Assembly: GCA_016212085.1 (NCBI GenBank) | Contig: JACRHL010000019.1 | Coordinates: forward strand, 62,001-126,000 | From: Nitrospirota bacterium | GTDB lineage: Bacteria; Nitrospirota; JACRHL01 | Direction: 5' to 3' | DNA length: 64,000 bases | In this document: piece by piece, positions 35,718 to 46,221 of the stretch | How positions within the stretch are numbered: the first letter of the stretch is position 1 | How the letters are laid out: every line of letters starts with the position of its first letter | Position numbers and translations under genes: made by a program | Notes under the pieces: model-generated | Seen by the model: the letters and a program-made list of their open reading frames with translations, nothing else | The model's database searches: none | What the model was told of the DNA's origin: nothing

Positions 35718-36551
35718 GTGACGCCCCCCCGCCCAACCCGCCGCCCGCGGCGCATGGCCGCCCTGCCGCTGTTTGCCGCCGCGCTGCTCGTGGCAGGCTG
35801 CGCCACGTGGAGCGCCCATGGCGTGGGCGGGACCGGGGTGGAGCGCCTGGAGGTGGCCGTGCTGCCGGTGCGGCCCACCGCCCACGTGCGCCACCTGGCC
35901 GACATCGCCGACGCGCCCGCGCCGGACGGGGCGGACGAGCGCGCGCTGATCGACGCGGAGCTGGCCGCCGCCGCCGCGCATCTGGACGGGGTGCTGCACC
36001 CGCTGCTGGCGGATCAGCCGGAACTGGCCCCGGTGAGCCCGGACCGGGTGCGCGCGGCCCTGCCCGAGGCCCCGCCGGACGACGCGGGCGCCGCCGCCAT
36101 CGGCCGGCGGCTGGGGGTGCCGGCGGTGTTGCGCACGGAACTGTCGGGCTATGGGCGGCTCAAGGGCCGCTGGGTGGCCATCCTGATCGGCACCGGGGTG
36201 GTGGAGGGGGTGGCCCAGGGGATCGTCGCGGTGCGCCTCACCGACAACCGCTGGCTGGGGCTGGGCCTGCTCCTGGAGGAGATCGCCCAGGAGGTGCTCA
36301 CCTGGGGCGGCGGCGCCTACCTGTTCAACGCTCATTACGCGCCGGTCACCCTGGAGGTGCGGCTGATCGCCAGCGCCGATGGCCACGCCATCTGGCACGA
36401 CACCATCCTGGTGGGCATCAACCGCAAGGCCTTGAAGGTGCTGCCGGAGGCGGAACGCAAGCGCCGGTCGGTGCAACTCCGGGTGACCGCCGAGCGCGCC
36501 GCCGGCCATCTGGCCGGGGCGCTCGGCAAGGCGGCCCGCCGCCACCTGTGA
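35718..36551 (+). CDS. predicted lipoprotein of unknown function
   Basis: 277 residues, GTG start. A basic N-terminus (RPTRRPRRM) and hydrophobic stretch end in a lipobox LVAGC at about 29-33, so the mature protein should be lipid-anchored. The mature part has an internal hydrophobic segment (WVAILIGTGVVEGVAQGIVA, about 153-172) and the strand-rich VTLEVRLIASADGHAIWHDT. This is reminiscent of lipoproteins with an AB-hydrolase-free TolB/YajG-like fold, but no family is firmly recognised. Stands alone, convergent with mscS. Confidence 0.75.
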   Translation: MTPPRPTRRPRRMAALPLFAAALLVAGCATWSAHGVGGTGVERLEVAVLPVRPTAHVRHLADIADAPAPDGADERALIDAELAAAAAHLDGVLHPLLADQPELAPVSPDRVRAALPEAPPDDAGAAAIGRRLGVPAVLRTELSGYGRLKGRWVAILIGTGVVEGVAQGIVAVRLTDNRWLGLGLLLEEIAQEVLTWGGGAYLFNAHYAPVTLEVRLIASADGHAIWHDTILVGINRKALKVLPEAERKRRSVQLRVTAERAAGHLAGALGKAARRHL

Positions 36552-36566
36552 GCGCCCGGCCGGGGG

Positions 36567-37673
36567 TTAGCACCCGGCCGCCTCCGGCACCACCGGCCGC
36601 CCGTCCACCAGGTGCACGGTGGTGGTGGGGAAGGCGATCTCGGCGCCGTGGGCGGCGATGATCCGGCCGACCTTAAGCAGCACCTCCTCCTTCACCGCGT
36701 GGTACTCCGTCCACACGGTGGTGTGGGTGAAGCAGCACACAAAGAAGTTCAGCGACGACGGCCCGAAGGCGTCGAAGCTGACCATCACGGTCTGCGTCGT
36801 GTCGATGGCCGGGTGCTCCTGGAGCATGGCCTTCACCTGGGCGGTGATGGCGGGCAGCTTGTCGAAGTCGGCATAGCGGATGCCCACCGTCTCGTAAAGG
36901 CGCCGGTGGGTCATGCGCGAGGGGTTCTGCACGGTGATGTTGGCAAACGCCGAGTTGGGGATGTACAGCGGCCGCTTGTCGAAGCTGCGGATGCGGGTGA
37001 GGCGCCAGCCGATCTCCTCGACGGTGCCCTCGATGTCCCGGTCCGGCGAGCGCACCCATTCGCCCACGGAGAACGGCCGGTCCAGATAGATCATCAGCCC
37101 GCCGAAGAAGTTGGCCAGCAGGTCCTTGGCGGCGAAGCCCACGGCGATGCCGCCCACGCCGCCGAACGCCAGCACGCCCGACACGGAAAAGCCCAGGGTT
37201 TGCAGCGTCACCAAAAGCGCGGTGATGAGCACGCTCACGCGCACTAGGCGGCCGATGGCGTTCACGCTGGTGCGGTCCACCGGCTCGCCGCGCCGCTCGC
37301 GGCCGGCCACCAGGTTGTTCTCGACGCGCCGCACCACCCGCAGCATGAACCAGGTGAGGGCGGCCACCACCCCGATCTCGCGCAGCGGCCCCACCGCCGC
37401 GAAAATCGGCGCGCCGGACGCCTCGGCCATCATCTGCGCGGCAAAGGTGATGCCCACCACCCAGATGAGCAGCGACAGGGGCCACGCCAGGGCATCCACC
37501 AGGGCGTCGTCCCAGGGGTTGTCGGTCTCCACCAGGCGCCGGTGCACGCGCTTCAGCACCTTGCGCTGCGCGAAGTCCAGCACCAGCGCCAGCAGCACCA
37601 CGATGAACACCTGCGACGTCAGCCCCCAGGTGCCGGTCTCGCCCCACACGGGGCCCATCTCGTCCATGTCCAT
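36567..37673 (-). CDS. mechanosensitive ion channel, MscS family
   Basis: 368 residues. Four to five N-terminal membrane helices precede the pore-lining TM3 segment FGGVGGIAVGFAAKDLLANF, then the beta domain (FSVGEWVRSPDRDIEGTVEE, matching the usual F-x-G-D/E-W-V pattern) and the C-terminal cage domain. It opens on membrane tension to release solutes. It lies 15 bases after the PII gene on the same strand, so it is probably read from the amt promoter. That is an unusual partner for nitrogen control. Confidence 0.93.
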   Translation of the reverse strand: MDMDEMGPVWGETGTWGLTSQVFIVVLLALVLDFAQRKVLKRVHRRLVETDNPWDDALVDALAWPLSLLIWVVGITFAAQMMAEASGAPIFAAVGPLREIGVVAALTWFMLRVVRRVENNLVAGRERRGEPVDRTSVNAIGRLVRVSVLITALLVTLQTLGFSVSGVLAFGGVGGIAVGFAAKDLLANFFGGLMIYLDRPFSVGEWVRSPDRDIEGTVEEIGWRLTRIRSFDKRPLYIPNSAFANITVQNPSRMTHRRLYETVGIRYADFDKLPAITAQVKAMLQEHPAIDTTQTVMVSFDAFGPSSLNFFVCCFTHTTVWTEYHAVKEEVLLKVGRIIAAHGAEIAFPTTTVHLVDGRPVVPEAAGC

Positions 37674-37688
37674 GACAACGGCGCCCTC

Positions 37689-38054
<366 letters not shown>

Positions 38055-38071
38055 TTATAAGTGGGAGGCGC

Positions 38072-39286
38072 TCATGGCCCGTGGCGCTCCTCCGGGTTGG
38101 CGCCGATCTTGTGGACGGCCAGATCGGCGCCGCGGTACTCGTCCTCCTCCGACAGGCGGATGCCGATGGTGAGGTCCACCGCCTTGTACACCACCAGGCC
38201 GCCCACCAGGGCCAGCGCCACGCCGGCCAGGGTGCCCACGATCTGCGACAGCAGGTTCACCCCGCCCAGCCCCCCCAGCGCCTCGGCGCCGAAGATGCCG
38301 CAGGCCACCCCGCCCCAGGCGCCGGCCAGGCCGTGCAGGGGCCACACGCCCAGCACGTCGTCGATGCGCAGCCGCTCCTGGGTGACGTGGAACATGTACA
38401 CGAACAGCGCGCCGCCAATGGCGCCGATGACCAGCGCCCCGAACGGGTGCACCAGGTCCGATCCGGCGCAGATGGCCACCAGGCCCGCCAGCGCCCCGTT
38501 GTGCGCGAAGCCCGGATCGGCCTTGCCCGCCACCAGCGCCGCCAGCACGCCGCCCACCATGGCCAGGAGCGAGTTCATGGCCACCAGGCCCGAGATGCCC
38601 TGCACGCTCTGCGCGCTCATCACGTTGAAGCCGAACCAGCCGACGATCAGCATCCACGAGCCCAGCGCCAGGAACGGGATGTTGCTGGGCGGGAACGGGT
38701 GGCTGCCGCCGGTGGCGGTGTAGCGCCCCAGGCGCGGCCCCAGCACCATCACCCCGGCCAGGGCCAGCCAGCCGCCCACCGCGTGCACCACCACGCTGCC
38801 GGCAAAGTCGTGGAAGGCGGCGCCGAAGGTGCCCTTTAGCCACCCCTGAAAGCCCAGGTTGCCGTTCCAGATGACCCCCTCGAACAGTGGGTAGATGGTG
38901 GCCACCAGCAGGCCCGCCGCCAGCACCTGCGGCCAGAACCGGGCGCGCTCGGCGATGCCGCCGGAGATGATGGCGGGGATGGCCGCGGCGAACGCCAGCA
39001 AAAAGAAGAACTTCACCAGCCCCAGGCCCTTGTCCGCCCCCAGCAGGTCGGCGGCGGGGGCGAAGAAGCCCACCCCATAGGCCACCTGGTAGCCGACCAC
39101 CATGTACACCACCGTGCACACGGACCAGTCGGACAAGATCTTCACCAGGGCGTTCACCTGGTTCTTGTGGCGCACCGTGCCCACCTCCAGGAAGGCGAAG
39201 CCGCCGTGCATGGCGAGCACCATCACGGCGCCCAGCATGAGAAACAGAACGTCGGCACCTGCTGCCAATTCGGTCACACCCTCCAC
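38072..39286 (-). CDS. amt: ammonium transporter Amt
   Basis: 404 residues, eleven predicted helices. Conserved elements include FLEVGTVRHKN, IPAIISGGIAERARF, DFAGSVVVHAVGGWLAL (with the first pore His) and PLHGLAGAWGGVACGIF (with the second). It conducts ammonium/ammonia across the inner membrane and is gated by P-II. The GTG at 39286 was chosen because GGGGAGGAG lies just upstream and a sigma-54 promoter sits right before that. The longer frame adds Pro-rich residues and would run through the promoter. Confidence 0.95.
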   Translation of the reverse strand: MEGVTELAAGADVLFLMLGAVMVLAMHGGFAFLEVGTVRHKNQVNALVKILSDWSVCTVVYMVVGYQVAYGVGFFAPAADLLGADKGLGLVKFFFLLAFAAAIPAIISGGIAERARFWPQVLAAGLLVATIYPLFEGVIWNGNLGFQGWLKGTFGAAFHDFAGSVVVHAVGGWLALAGVMVLGPRLGRYTATGGSHPFPPSNIPFLALGSWMLIVGWFGFNVMSAQSVQGISGLVAMNSLLAMVGGVLAALVAGKADPGFAHNGALAGLVAICAGSDLVHPFGALVIGAIGGALFVYMFHVTQERLRIDDVLGVWPLHGLAGAWGGVACGIFGAEALGGLGGVNLLSQIVGTLAGVALALVGGLVVYKAVDLTIGIRLSEEDEYRGADLAVHKIGANPEERHGP

Positions 39287-39314
39287 GGGTCTCCTCCCCT
39301 TTGCTGCGCTGTGG

Positions 39315-39330
39315 AGCAAGGCATGGGCCG
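39315..39330 (-). promoter_or_regulatory. sigma-54 (-24/-12) promoter of amt-glnK-mscS
   Basis: On the minus strand CGGCCCATGCCTTGCT: GG and GC separated by exactly 10 bases, with the full TTGCT of the -12 element. The predicted start near 39305 leaves about 19 bases to the GTG, just enough for the ribosome-binding site. Nitrogen-regulated amt-glnK operons are typical NtrC/sigma-54 targets. Confidence 0.65.
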
Positions 39331-39365
39331 GGGGCGGGCGGGATGCCGGGGGCGGGCCGCCAAGC

Positions 39366-39395
39366 TTGACCCCCCGCCCCCCCGGTTCATACACT
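39366..39395 (+). promoter_or_regulatory. candidate promoter of the ccsA-haem operon
   Basis: TTGACC (39366-39371; 5 of 6), 18-base spacer, TACACT (39390-39395; 4 of 6). The predicted start near 39402 is about 110 bases before ccsA. It lies back to back with the amt promoter. Confidence 0.45.
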
Positions 39396-39513
39396 TACAT
39401 GTTTTGGAAACAGGGCCGCCCCACGCCGGGCGGCGCCCGCCCGGCCCCTCCGCGGCGCCGCTTTTTCTTGGAGCGACAGTGTATTTGACCCAGCAACAGG
39501 GTGGCAAGGGCCG

Positions 39514-40326
39514 GTGAGCGTCCTGTTCTTCGAACTGGCCATGACCGCCTACCTGGTGGTGGCGGTGCTGTTCATGGTCTACCTGGCCGGCCGCAGCGAA
39601 ACCCTCACCCGCGCCTGCCAGGTGGGCACGGTGGTGGGGTTCCTGTTCCACTCGCTGGCGCTGGGGCAGCAGTGGATCGCCGGCGGCGGCTTCCCGGTCA
39701 CCAACCAGTTCGAGGCGGCGTCGTTCTTCTCGTGGACGCTGGTGCTGGTGTTCCTGGTGATCGACGTGCGCTACAAATCGCACGTGCTGGGCGCCTTCGT
39801 GGTGCCGCTGGCCTTCCTGAGCGTGCTGTCCGCCGCCTTCCTGCGCGGCAACGTGCAAACCATCGACCCCGGCCTGCGCGGCCTGGGCCTCACCCTGCAC
39901 ACCTCGCTCATCCTGCTGGGCGCCACCGCCTTCTGCCTGTCGTTCGCGGCGGGCATCATGTACCTGATCCAGATGCGCCTGCTCAAGAGCAAGCACTTCA
40001 ACGCCCTGTACCACCACCTGCCGCCGCTCAACGCCTGCGACTGGCTGATCGGGCGCGGCGTGCTGGTGGGCTTTCCGCTCACCACCCTGGGCATCCTGTC
40101 CGGCGCCGTCGGCGCCAAGTTCGTGTGGGGCTCATACTGGGACTTCAGCCCCAAGCAGAACCTGTCCGCCCTCATCTGGGCCTATTACCTGGTGATGCTG
40201 GTGGGCCGCTACACCCTGGGCATCCGCGCCAAGCGCGCCGCCTACATGGCGGTGCTGGGCTTCGTGGCGGTGGCCCTGAGCTTCGTCGGGCTGGACGCGC
40301 TCATGGGCGAGACGCGCCACTTCTGA
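39514..40326 (+). CDS. ccsA: cytochrome c biogenesis protein, CcsA/HemX-like
   Basis: 270 residues, eight predicted membrane helices. It contains conserved His (LFHSLAL, LTLHTSLIL) and a Trp-rich WWD-type segment, WGSYWDFSPKQN, which departs from the common WGxYWxWDPKE form (Phe-Ser for Trp-Asp, Gln for Glu). CcsA proteins bring haem to the outer face for cytochrome c assembly; HemX relatives next to hemA influence glutamyl-tRNA reductase level. Position directly before hemA allows either role. GTG start with AAGGG upstream. No CcsB/ResB partner is in the window. Confidence 0.85.
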   Translation: MSVLFFELAMTAYLVVAVLFMVYLAGRSETLTRACQVGTVVGFLFHSLALGQQWIAGGGFPVTNQFEAASFFSWTLVLVFLVIDVRYKSHVLGAFVVPLAFLSVLSAAFLRGNVQTIDPGLRGLGLTLHTSLILLGATAFCLSFAAGIMYLIQMRLLKSKHFNALYHHLPPLNACDWLIGRGVLVGFPLTTLGILSGAVGAKFVWGSYWDFSPKQNLSALIWAYYLVMLVGRYTLGIRAKRAAYMAVLGFVAVALSFVGLDALMGETRHF

Positions 40327-40369
40327 CCGCCATGACACGCCGTTCCGCACATGGCCCCCGGGGGGCGCG

Positions 40370-41698
40370 ATGAACCTCATCGTCGTCGGCCTGTCCCACA
40401 AGACCGCCCCGGTGGAGGTGCGCGAGCGCCTGGCCTTCAAGGCCACCCAGCTGGGTGAGGTGTGCCGCCAGGTCACCGACCAGAGCGCGGCGGACGAGGT
40501 CATGATCCTGTCCACCTGCAACCGGGTGGAGGTGTACGCCGTGGCCCCCAACGTGGACGACGGCTTCGCCACCGTGTCCGCCTTCCTGAGCCGCTGCGCC
40601 GACGGCATGGACGTGAAGGCCCTGGGCCCGCACCTGTACCACTACCCCGGCAACGACGCCATCGGCCACATGTTCCGGGTGGCGTCGAGCCTCGACTCGA
40701 TGGTGCTGGGCGAACCGCAGATACTGGGCCAGTTCAAGGACGCCTTCGAGGCCGCCCTGAACGCCAAGAGCACCGGCATGGTGCTCAACAAGATCGCCAA
40801 GAAGGCCATCAGCGTCGCCAAGCGCGTGCGCACCGAGACGAAGATCGCCGAGAACGCCGTGTCCATCAGCTACGCCGCCGTGGAGCTGGCGCGCAAGGTG
40901 TTCGCCGACCTGCACCACCAGCGGGTGATGCTGCTGGGGGCGGGCGAAATGGCCGAGCTGGCCCTGCGCCACCTGATCTCCGCCGGCGTGCGCGAGGTGG
41001 TGCTGTCCACCCGCACCACCGAGAACGCCCACAAGCTGGCCGAGGCCCTGTGCGCCGAGGGAGGCCCCCCGGTGCGCGTGGTGCCCTTCGCCGACTACGC
41101 CGCCATCCTGCCCGAGGTGGACATCGTGCTGTGCTCCACCGGCGCGCCGGACTACGTGATCGGCCCCAAGCAGGTGAGCGCCGCCCTGCGCGCCCGAGGG
41201 CACCGCCCCATGTTCCTCATCGACATCTCGGTGCCCCGCAACATCGACCCGGCCACCGCCCATGTGGGCGACGCCTACGTGTACGACATCGACGACCTGC
41301 AATCGGTGGTGGAGGCCAACCTGGAGGAGCGCCAGGCCGAGGCCCGCAAGGCCATGGTCATCATCGACGAGGAGGTGGACACCACGGCGCGCTGGATCCG
41401 CTCCCTGGAGGTGGTGCCCACCATCACCGCCCTCAAGGGGCACGCCGAGGCCATCGCCCGGGGCGAGGTGGAGCGGGTGCTGAACCGGCTGCCCAACCTG
41501 GGCGAAAAGGAGCGTAAGCTGATCGAGGGGCTGGGGCCGGCGATCATCAACAAGCTGCTCCACAACCCCCTGTCGTCCCTGCGCAAGGAGGCCCAGGAGC
41601 GTGGCGGCCGCGACATGGTGGAAACCACCCGCAAGCTGTTCGCCCTGCCCGACGAGGGGGCGGCGGGCGACGCCCCCGCCGGCGGCGACGACGAGTAA
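40370..41698 (+). CDS. hemA: glutamyl-tRNA reductase
   Basis: 442 residues. The catalytic Cys50 is in ILSTCNRVEVY, preceded by GLSHKTAPVEVRE. The NADPH domain has LLGAGEMAELALRHL, and a C-terminal dimerisation helix is present. It reduces Glu-tRNA to glutamate-1-semialdehyde, the first committed step of the C5 haem pathway. The start overlaps no other gene; 43 bases separate it from ccsA. hemC follows after 53 bases. hemL is not in the window. Confidence 0.98.
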   Translation: MNLIVVGLSHKTAPVEVRERLAFKATQLGEVCRQVTDQSAADEVMILSTCNRVEVYAVAPNVDDGFATVSAFLSRCADGMDVKALGPHLYHYPGNDAIGHMFRVASSLDSMVLGEPQILGQFKDAFEAALNAKSTGMVLNKIAKKAISVAKRVRTETKIAENAVSISYAAVELARKVFADLHHQRVMLLGAGEMAELALRHLISAGVREVVLSTRTTENAHKLAEALCAEGGPPVRVVPFADYAAILPEVDIVLCSTGAPDYVIGPKQVSAALRARGHRPMFLIDISVPRNIDPATAHVGDAYVYDIDDLQSVVEANLEERQAEARKAMVIIDEEVDTTARWIRSLEVVPTITALKGHAEAIARGEVERVLNRLPNLGEKERKLIEGLGPAIINKLLHNPLSSLRKEAQERGGRDMVETTRKLFALPDEGAAGDAPAGGDDE

Positions 41699-41751
41699 GG
41701 CTCGGGGATCTGGTGCCCCCGGATTTTGGATTCAAGGCAAGAGGCGTTGAC

Positions 41752-42714
41752 GTGACCAGACTGGTGATCGCCACCCGTGGCAGCAAGCTGGCCCTGTGGC
41801 AGGCAAACTGGGTGAAGGCGGAGATCGAGACCCACTTCCCCGGCACCACCGTGGAACTGAACGTCATCAAGACCACCGGCGACAGGATCACCGACGTGCC
41901 CCTGGCCCAGGTGGGCGGCAAGGGGTTGTTCGTCAAGGAGATCGAGGAGGCCCTGCTGGACCGCTCCGCCGACCTGGCGGTGCACAGCATGAAGGACGTG
42001 CCCGCCGACCTGCCGGACGGCCTGGAGCTGTCGGCCATCACCCGCCGCGAGGACGTGCGCGACGCGTTCATCTCCAACCATCACGCGAGCCTGGCCGCCC
42101 TGCCCCACGGGGCCCGGGTGGGCAGTTCGTCCCTGCGCCGCCGCGCCCAGATCATGGCCGCCCGGCCCGATCTGGACGTGCGCGTGCTGCGCGGCAACGT
42201 GGACACCCGCCTGCGCAAGCTCGACCAGGGGGAGTTCGACGCCATCCTGCTGGCCGCCGCCGGGATGCGCCGCCTGGGCTGGGCCGACCGCATCCGCGAG
42301 TACCTGTCGCCGGAGCTGTGCCTGCCCGCCATCGGCCAGGGCGCCCTGGGGCTCGAGACGCGGGTGGGCGACGCCGCCCTGGCCCCCATCGCCCGCCACT
42401 TCAACCACCCGGACACCGCCGACGCGGTGCTCGCCGAGCGCGCCCTGCTGCGCCGCCTGGAGGGCGGCTGCCAGGTGCCCATCGCGGCCCTGGGCACGGT
42501 GGACGGCGGCACGGTCACCCTGGTGGGCCTGGTGGCGGCCACCGACGGCTCGGAGGTGATCCGCAAACGCGCCAGCGGCCCCCGCGCCGATGCGGAGCGC
42601 ATCGGCACAAAGCTCGCCGAGGAGCTGCTCGCCGCCGGCGGAGGCCGCATCCTCGAGGCGGTCTACGGCAAGACCGTGCACGAGATCCTGCACCGGGGCG
42701 GCACCCCGTCGTGA
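41752..42714 (+). CDS. hemC: porphobilinogen deaminase (hydroxymethylbilane synthase)
   Basis: 320 residues. Starts [20 protein letters not shown], with [24 protein letters not shown] and the cofactor-binding Cys240 in [13 protein letters not shown]. It joins four porphobilinogen units into hydroxymethylbilane on its dipyrromethane cofactor. The GTG at 41752 has AGAGG upstream and gives the standard N-terminus; a GTG at 41713 would add 13 residues. The stop overlaps the next start (GTGA). Confidence 0.98.
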   Translation: MTRLVIATRGSKLALWQANWVKAEIETHFPGTTVELNVIKTTGDRITDVPLAQVGGKGLFVKEIEEALLDRSADLAVHSMKDVPADLPDGLELSAITRREDVRDAFISNHHASLAALPHGARVGSSSLRRRAQIMAARPDLDVRVLRGNVDTRLRKLDQGEFDAILLAAAGMRRLGWADRIREYLSPELCLPAIGQGALGLETRVGDAALAPIARHFNHPDTADAVLAERALLRRLEGGCQVPIAALGTVDGGTVTLVGLVAATDGSEVIRKRASGPRADAERIGTKLAEELLAAGGGRILEAVYGKTVHEILHRGGTPS

Positions 42715-44255
42715 GCACCCCGGCGGGCACCGTCTACCTGGTCGGCGCGGGCCCCGGCGACCCGGAGCTGATCACCGTCAAGGGCCGCCGCTGCCTGGAC
42801 GCGGCCCACGTGGTGGTGTACGACTACCTGGCCAACCCGGCGCTGCTCGAATCCCTGCCCCCCCACGTGCAGACCATCTATGTGGGCAAGCGCCACGGCG
42901 AGCACCAGGTGCCCCAGCACAAGATCAACGAACTGCTGGTGAACTTCGCCCGCCAGGGCGCCACCGTGGTGCGCCTGAAGGGGGGCGACCCGTTCATCTT
43001 CGGGCGCGGCGGCGAGGAGGCCCAGGCCCTGGCCGAGGCGGGCGTGCCGTTCGAGGTGGTGCCCGGCGTCACCGCCGCCACCGCCGTCACCGCCTACGCG
43101 GGCATCCCCCTCACCCACCGGGGCATGAACACCTCGGTCACCTTCGTCACCGGCTCCGAGGACCCCGCCAAGCCCGGCACCCAGATCCACTGGGACGCCC
43201 TGGCCCAGGCCAACGGCACCATCGTGTTCTTCATGGGCATGAAGAGCCTGCCCGCCATCATGGACAAGCTCATGGCCGCCGGCCGCGCGCCGGACACCCC
43301 GGCGGCGGTGATCCACTGGGGCACCCATCCGTGCCAGCGCACCGTCACCGGCACCCTGGCCAGCCTGGCGGAACGGGTGGCGGCGGCGGGCCTTTCCCCC
43401 CCGGCGCTGATCGTCGTCGGCGAGGTGGTGGCCCTGCGCGACCACATCAACTGGTTCGAGAACAAGCCCCTGTTCGGCAAGCGGGTGCTGGTCACCCGCG
43501 CCGCCGGCCAGCAGGGCGCCCTGGCCGCCGCCCTGGCCGCCCAGGGGGCGGAGGTGGTGGCCGCCCCGGCGCTGGAGATCGTGCCGCCGGAGGATGCCGG
43601 GCCGCTGGACCGGGCCATCCAGGGCCTGCCCGACACCCAGTGGCTGGTGCTCACCAGCGCCAACGGCGTGAAGGCCTTCTTCACCCGCCTGGCCATGAAC
43701 GGGCTGGACGCCCGCGCGCTGGGCGGCGTCAAGATCGCCGTGGTGGGCGAGGAGACGGCCCGCACCCTGGCCGCCTTCGCCGTGTTCCCCGACCTGGTGC
43801 CCGCCGGGCAGCACTCCGAGGGGCTGGCCAAGGCCCTGATCGAGACCGGCGTGGTCGGCCAGACGGTGCTGGTGGCCCAGGCGGACCGGGCGCGCAAGGT
43901 GCTGGTGGACGCGCTTGGGGACGCCGGCGCCCGCGTGCTGCCGGTGGTCTGCTACCGCTCCGTGGCGCCGGACCCGGCGCACCCGGCCTTGCAGGCCCTG
44001 GCCCACGCGGAGCCGGTGGACTACGCCACCTTCACCAGCGGCGCCACGGTGACCAACCTCCACGACGCCCTGGGGGCGGAGGCGTTCGCCCGGCTGCTGG
44101 CCCGCGCCCGCGTGGCGGTGATCGGCCCGGTCACCGCCGAGGCGGCCCGGGCCGCCGGGCTCACCGTGCACCTCCAGGCCGAAAGCCCCGCCATCGACGC
44201 CCTGGTGGCCACCCTGTGCGCCGACGCGGCCCCCGCGCGGCGCGCCGCAACCTGA
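42711..44255 (+). CDS. cobA-hemD: uroporphyrinogen-III C-methyltransferase / uroporphyrinogen-III synthase fusion
   Basis: 514 residues. Residues 1-250 are a SUMT domain ([44 protein letters not shown]). Residues 255-505 are a HemD domain ([44 protein letters not shown]). HemD closes hydroxymethylbilane to uroporphyrinogen III, and SUMT methylates it to precorrin-2, the branch to sirohaem and cobalamin. One chain thus holds the branch point. Such fusions are known in deltaproteobacteria and Firmicutes. Coupled to hemC by GTGA. Confidence 0.96.
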   Translation: MSTPAGTVYLVGAGPGDPELITVKGRRCLDAAHVVVYDYLANPALLESLPPHVQTIYVGKRHGEHQVPQHKINELLVNFARQGATVVRLKGGDPFIFGRGGEEAQALAEAGVPFEVVPGVTAATAVTAYAGIPLTHRGMNTSVTFVTGSEDPAKPGTQIHWDALAQANGTIVFFMGMKSLPAIMDKLMAAGRAPDTPAAVIHWGTHPCQRTVTGTLASLAERVAAAGLSPPALIVVGEVVALRDHINWFENKPLFGKRVLVTRAAGQQGALAAALAAQGAEVVAAPALEIVPPEDAGPLDRAIQGLPDTQWLVLTSANGVKAFFTRLAMNGLDARALGGVKIAVVGEETARTLAAFAVFPDLVPAGQHSEGLAKALIETGVVGQTVLVAQADRARKVLVDALGDAGARVLPVVCYRSVAPDPAHPALQALAHAEPVDYATFTSGATVTNLHDALGAEAFARLLARARVAVIGPVTAEAARAAGLTVHLQAESPAIDALVATLCADAAPARRAAT

Positions 44256-44275
44256 AAGGAGCGAAAGGCACTGCC

Positions 44276-45244
44276 ATGGACCTGATTGTGCGCCCCCGTC
44301 GCCTGCGCCGCACCGAGACCCTGCGGCGCATGGTGCGCGAAACCGTGCTCACCCCCGATCGCTTCATCTACCCCCTGTTCGTGGTCCCCGGCCAGGGGGT
44401 GCGCACCGAGGTGTCGTCCATGCCCGGCGTGTTCCAACTGTCCGTGGACGAGGCGGTGAGGGAGGCCGAGGTCACCTGGGGCCTGGGCGTGCCCGCGGTG
44501 ATCCTGTTCGGCATCCCCGAGCGCAAGGACGCCATCGGCTCCGGCGCCCACGCGGCGAACGGCATCGTGCAGCAGGCGGTGCGCGCCATCAAGGCCGCCC
44601 TGCCCCAGATGACCGTCATCACCGACGTGTGCCTGTGCGAATACACCGACCACGGCCACTGCGGCGTGATCGTCGATGGCGACGTGGCCAACGACGCCAC
44701 CGTCGAGATCCTGGTGCGCGAGGCCGTGTCCCACGCCAAGGCCGGGGCCGACATGGTGGCCCCGTCGGACATGATGGACGGCCGGGTGGCCGCCATCCGC
44801 GACGGGCTGGACCGGGTGGGCTTCGCCGACGTGCCCATCATGTCCTACTCCACCAAGTTCGCCTCCGGCTACTACGGGCCGTTCCGCGAGGCCGCCTTAT
44901 CCACCCCCGCCTTCGGCGACCGGCGCAGCTACCAGATGGACCCGGCCAACCGCCGCGAGGCCATCCGCGAGACCCTCCTGGATATCGACGAGGGGGCCGA
45001 CATCGTCATGGTCAAACCCGCCCTGGCCTATCTGGACGTGCTGCGCGACATCCGCGAGGCGTGCGACCTGCCGCTGGCCGCCTACAACGTGTCCGGCGAG
45101 TACGCCATGCTCAAGGCGGCGGCCAGGATGGGCTGGATCGACCACGACCGGGTGATGCTAGAGACCCTGCTCGCCATGCGCCGCGCCGGGGCCGACCTGA
45201 TCCTCACCTACCACGCCCGGGAGGCCGCCCGGCTGCTGGCCTGA
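44276..45244 (+). CDS. hemB: delta-aminolevulinic acid dehydratase (porphobilinogen synthase)
   Basis: 322 residues. Active-site zinc Cys cluster in [14 protein letters not shown], and the two Schiff-base lysines are in SYSTKFAS and MVKPALAY. It condenses two aminolevulinate molecules to porphobilinogen. AAAGGAG and GAAAGG lie before ATG 44276, 20 bases after the fusion gene. It completes the hemA-hemC-hemD-hemB block. Confidence 0.98.
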   Translation: MDLIVRPRRLRRTETLRRMVRETVLTPDRFIYPLFVVPGQGVRTEVSSMPGVFQLSVDEAVREAEVTWGLGVPAVILFGIPERKDAIGSGAHAANGIVQQAVRAIKAALPQMTVITDVCLCEYTDHGHCGVIVDGDVANDATVEILVREAVSHAKAGADMVAPSDMMDGRVAAIRDGLDRVGFADVPIMSYSTKFASGYYGPFREAALSTPAFGDRRSYQMDPANRREAIRETLLDIDEGADIVMVKPALAYLDVLRDIREACDLPLAAYNVSGEYAMLKAAARMGWIDHDRVMLETLLAMRRAGADLILTYHAREAARLLA

Positions 45245-45252
45245 CGGACCCC

Positions 45253-46221
45253 ATGCGGATCGCGCGCACCCTGGGCGAGGTGCCCCCGGCGCCGGACGGG
45301 CGCATCCTGGCCATCGGCAACTTCGACGGCGTGCACCGGGGCCACCGCGCCATCGTCGGCGCGGCGGTGGCGCGGGCGCGGGAGATGGGCATCGAGTGCG
45401 CGGTGCTCACCTTCCACCCGCACCCGGTCACCGTGCTCCGGCCCGACCACCCCCACGACATGCTCACCACCTTCGAGGACAAGGCCGACCAGTTCCGGCT
45501 CCTGGGGGTGGACCGGGTGATCTGCCTCAACTTCGACCCCGCCTTCGCCGCGCAGACGCCGCACCGGTTCGCCAAGGCCGTGCTGGCGCCGCTGGCCGCG
45601 CGCGAGATCTACGTGGGCGCCAACTACAAGTTCGGCGTGAACCAGAGCGGCCACGTGGACACCCTGGAGGAACTGGGCAGGACACACGGCTTTGCCGTGC
45701 ACCCCCAGACCACGTACACCCTGGATGGCGAACGGGTGAGCAGCTCGCGCACCCGCGCCGCCCTGAAGGCCGGCGACGTGGCGCGGGCGGCGGAGCTGTT
45801 GGGCCGTCCCTACGCCGTCAAGGGGCTGGTGGTGGCCGGCGCGGCGCGCGGCCGCGGCCTGGGCTACCCCACCGCCAACCTGGAGCTGCCCGAGGAGCTG
45901 GTGCCCGCCGACGGCGTGTACGCCGCCCGCGTGGCCGTGTGGGACGCCATCGGCCCGGACGCGGCGCCCAGCGCCCCCAAGCCCGCCATCGTCTACATCG
46001 GCACCCGCCCCACCTTCGACGGCACCGGGCGGCTGATCGAGGTGCACCTGCTGGACGAGACCCTCAACCTCTACGGCCACCGCATCCGCGTGGACTTCGT
46101 GGAGCGGGTGCGCGGCGAGATGGGTTTTGCAGGCCCCGACGCCCTCACGGCCCAGATCGCGCGGGACGTGGCCCGCGCCCGCCAGGTCCTGGCGCGGGAG
46201 GCGGGCATGGGGGCCGCGTGA
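45253..46221 (+). CDS. ribF: bifunctional riboflavin kinase / FAD synthetase
   Basis: 322 residues. The N-terminal nucleotidyltransferase domain has GNFDGVHRGHRAIV and the SSSRTR motif. The C-terminal flavokinase domain has GRGLGYPTANLELPEELVPADG with the PTAN motif, and HRIRVDFVERVRGEMGF near the end. It converts riboflavin to FMN, then FAD. It lies nine bases after hemB and overlaps tilS (GTGA), linking the haem block to tilS. Confidence 0.97.
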   Translation: MRIARTLGEVPPAPDGRILAIGNFDGVHRGHRAIVGAAVARAREMGIECAVLTFHPHPVTVLRPDHPHDMLTTFEDKADQFRLLGVDRVICLNFDPAFAAQTPHRFAKAVLAPLAAREIYVGANYKFGVNQSGHVDTLEELGRTHGFAVHPQTTYTLDGERVSSSRTRAALKAGDVARAAELLGRPYAVKGLVVAGAARGRGLGYPTANLELPEELVPADGVYAARVAVWDAIGPDAAPSAPKPAIVYIGTRPTFDGTGRLIEVHLLDETLNLYGHRIRVDFVERVRGEMGFAGPDALTAQIARDVARARQVLAREAGMGAA

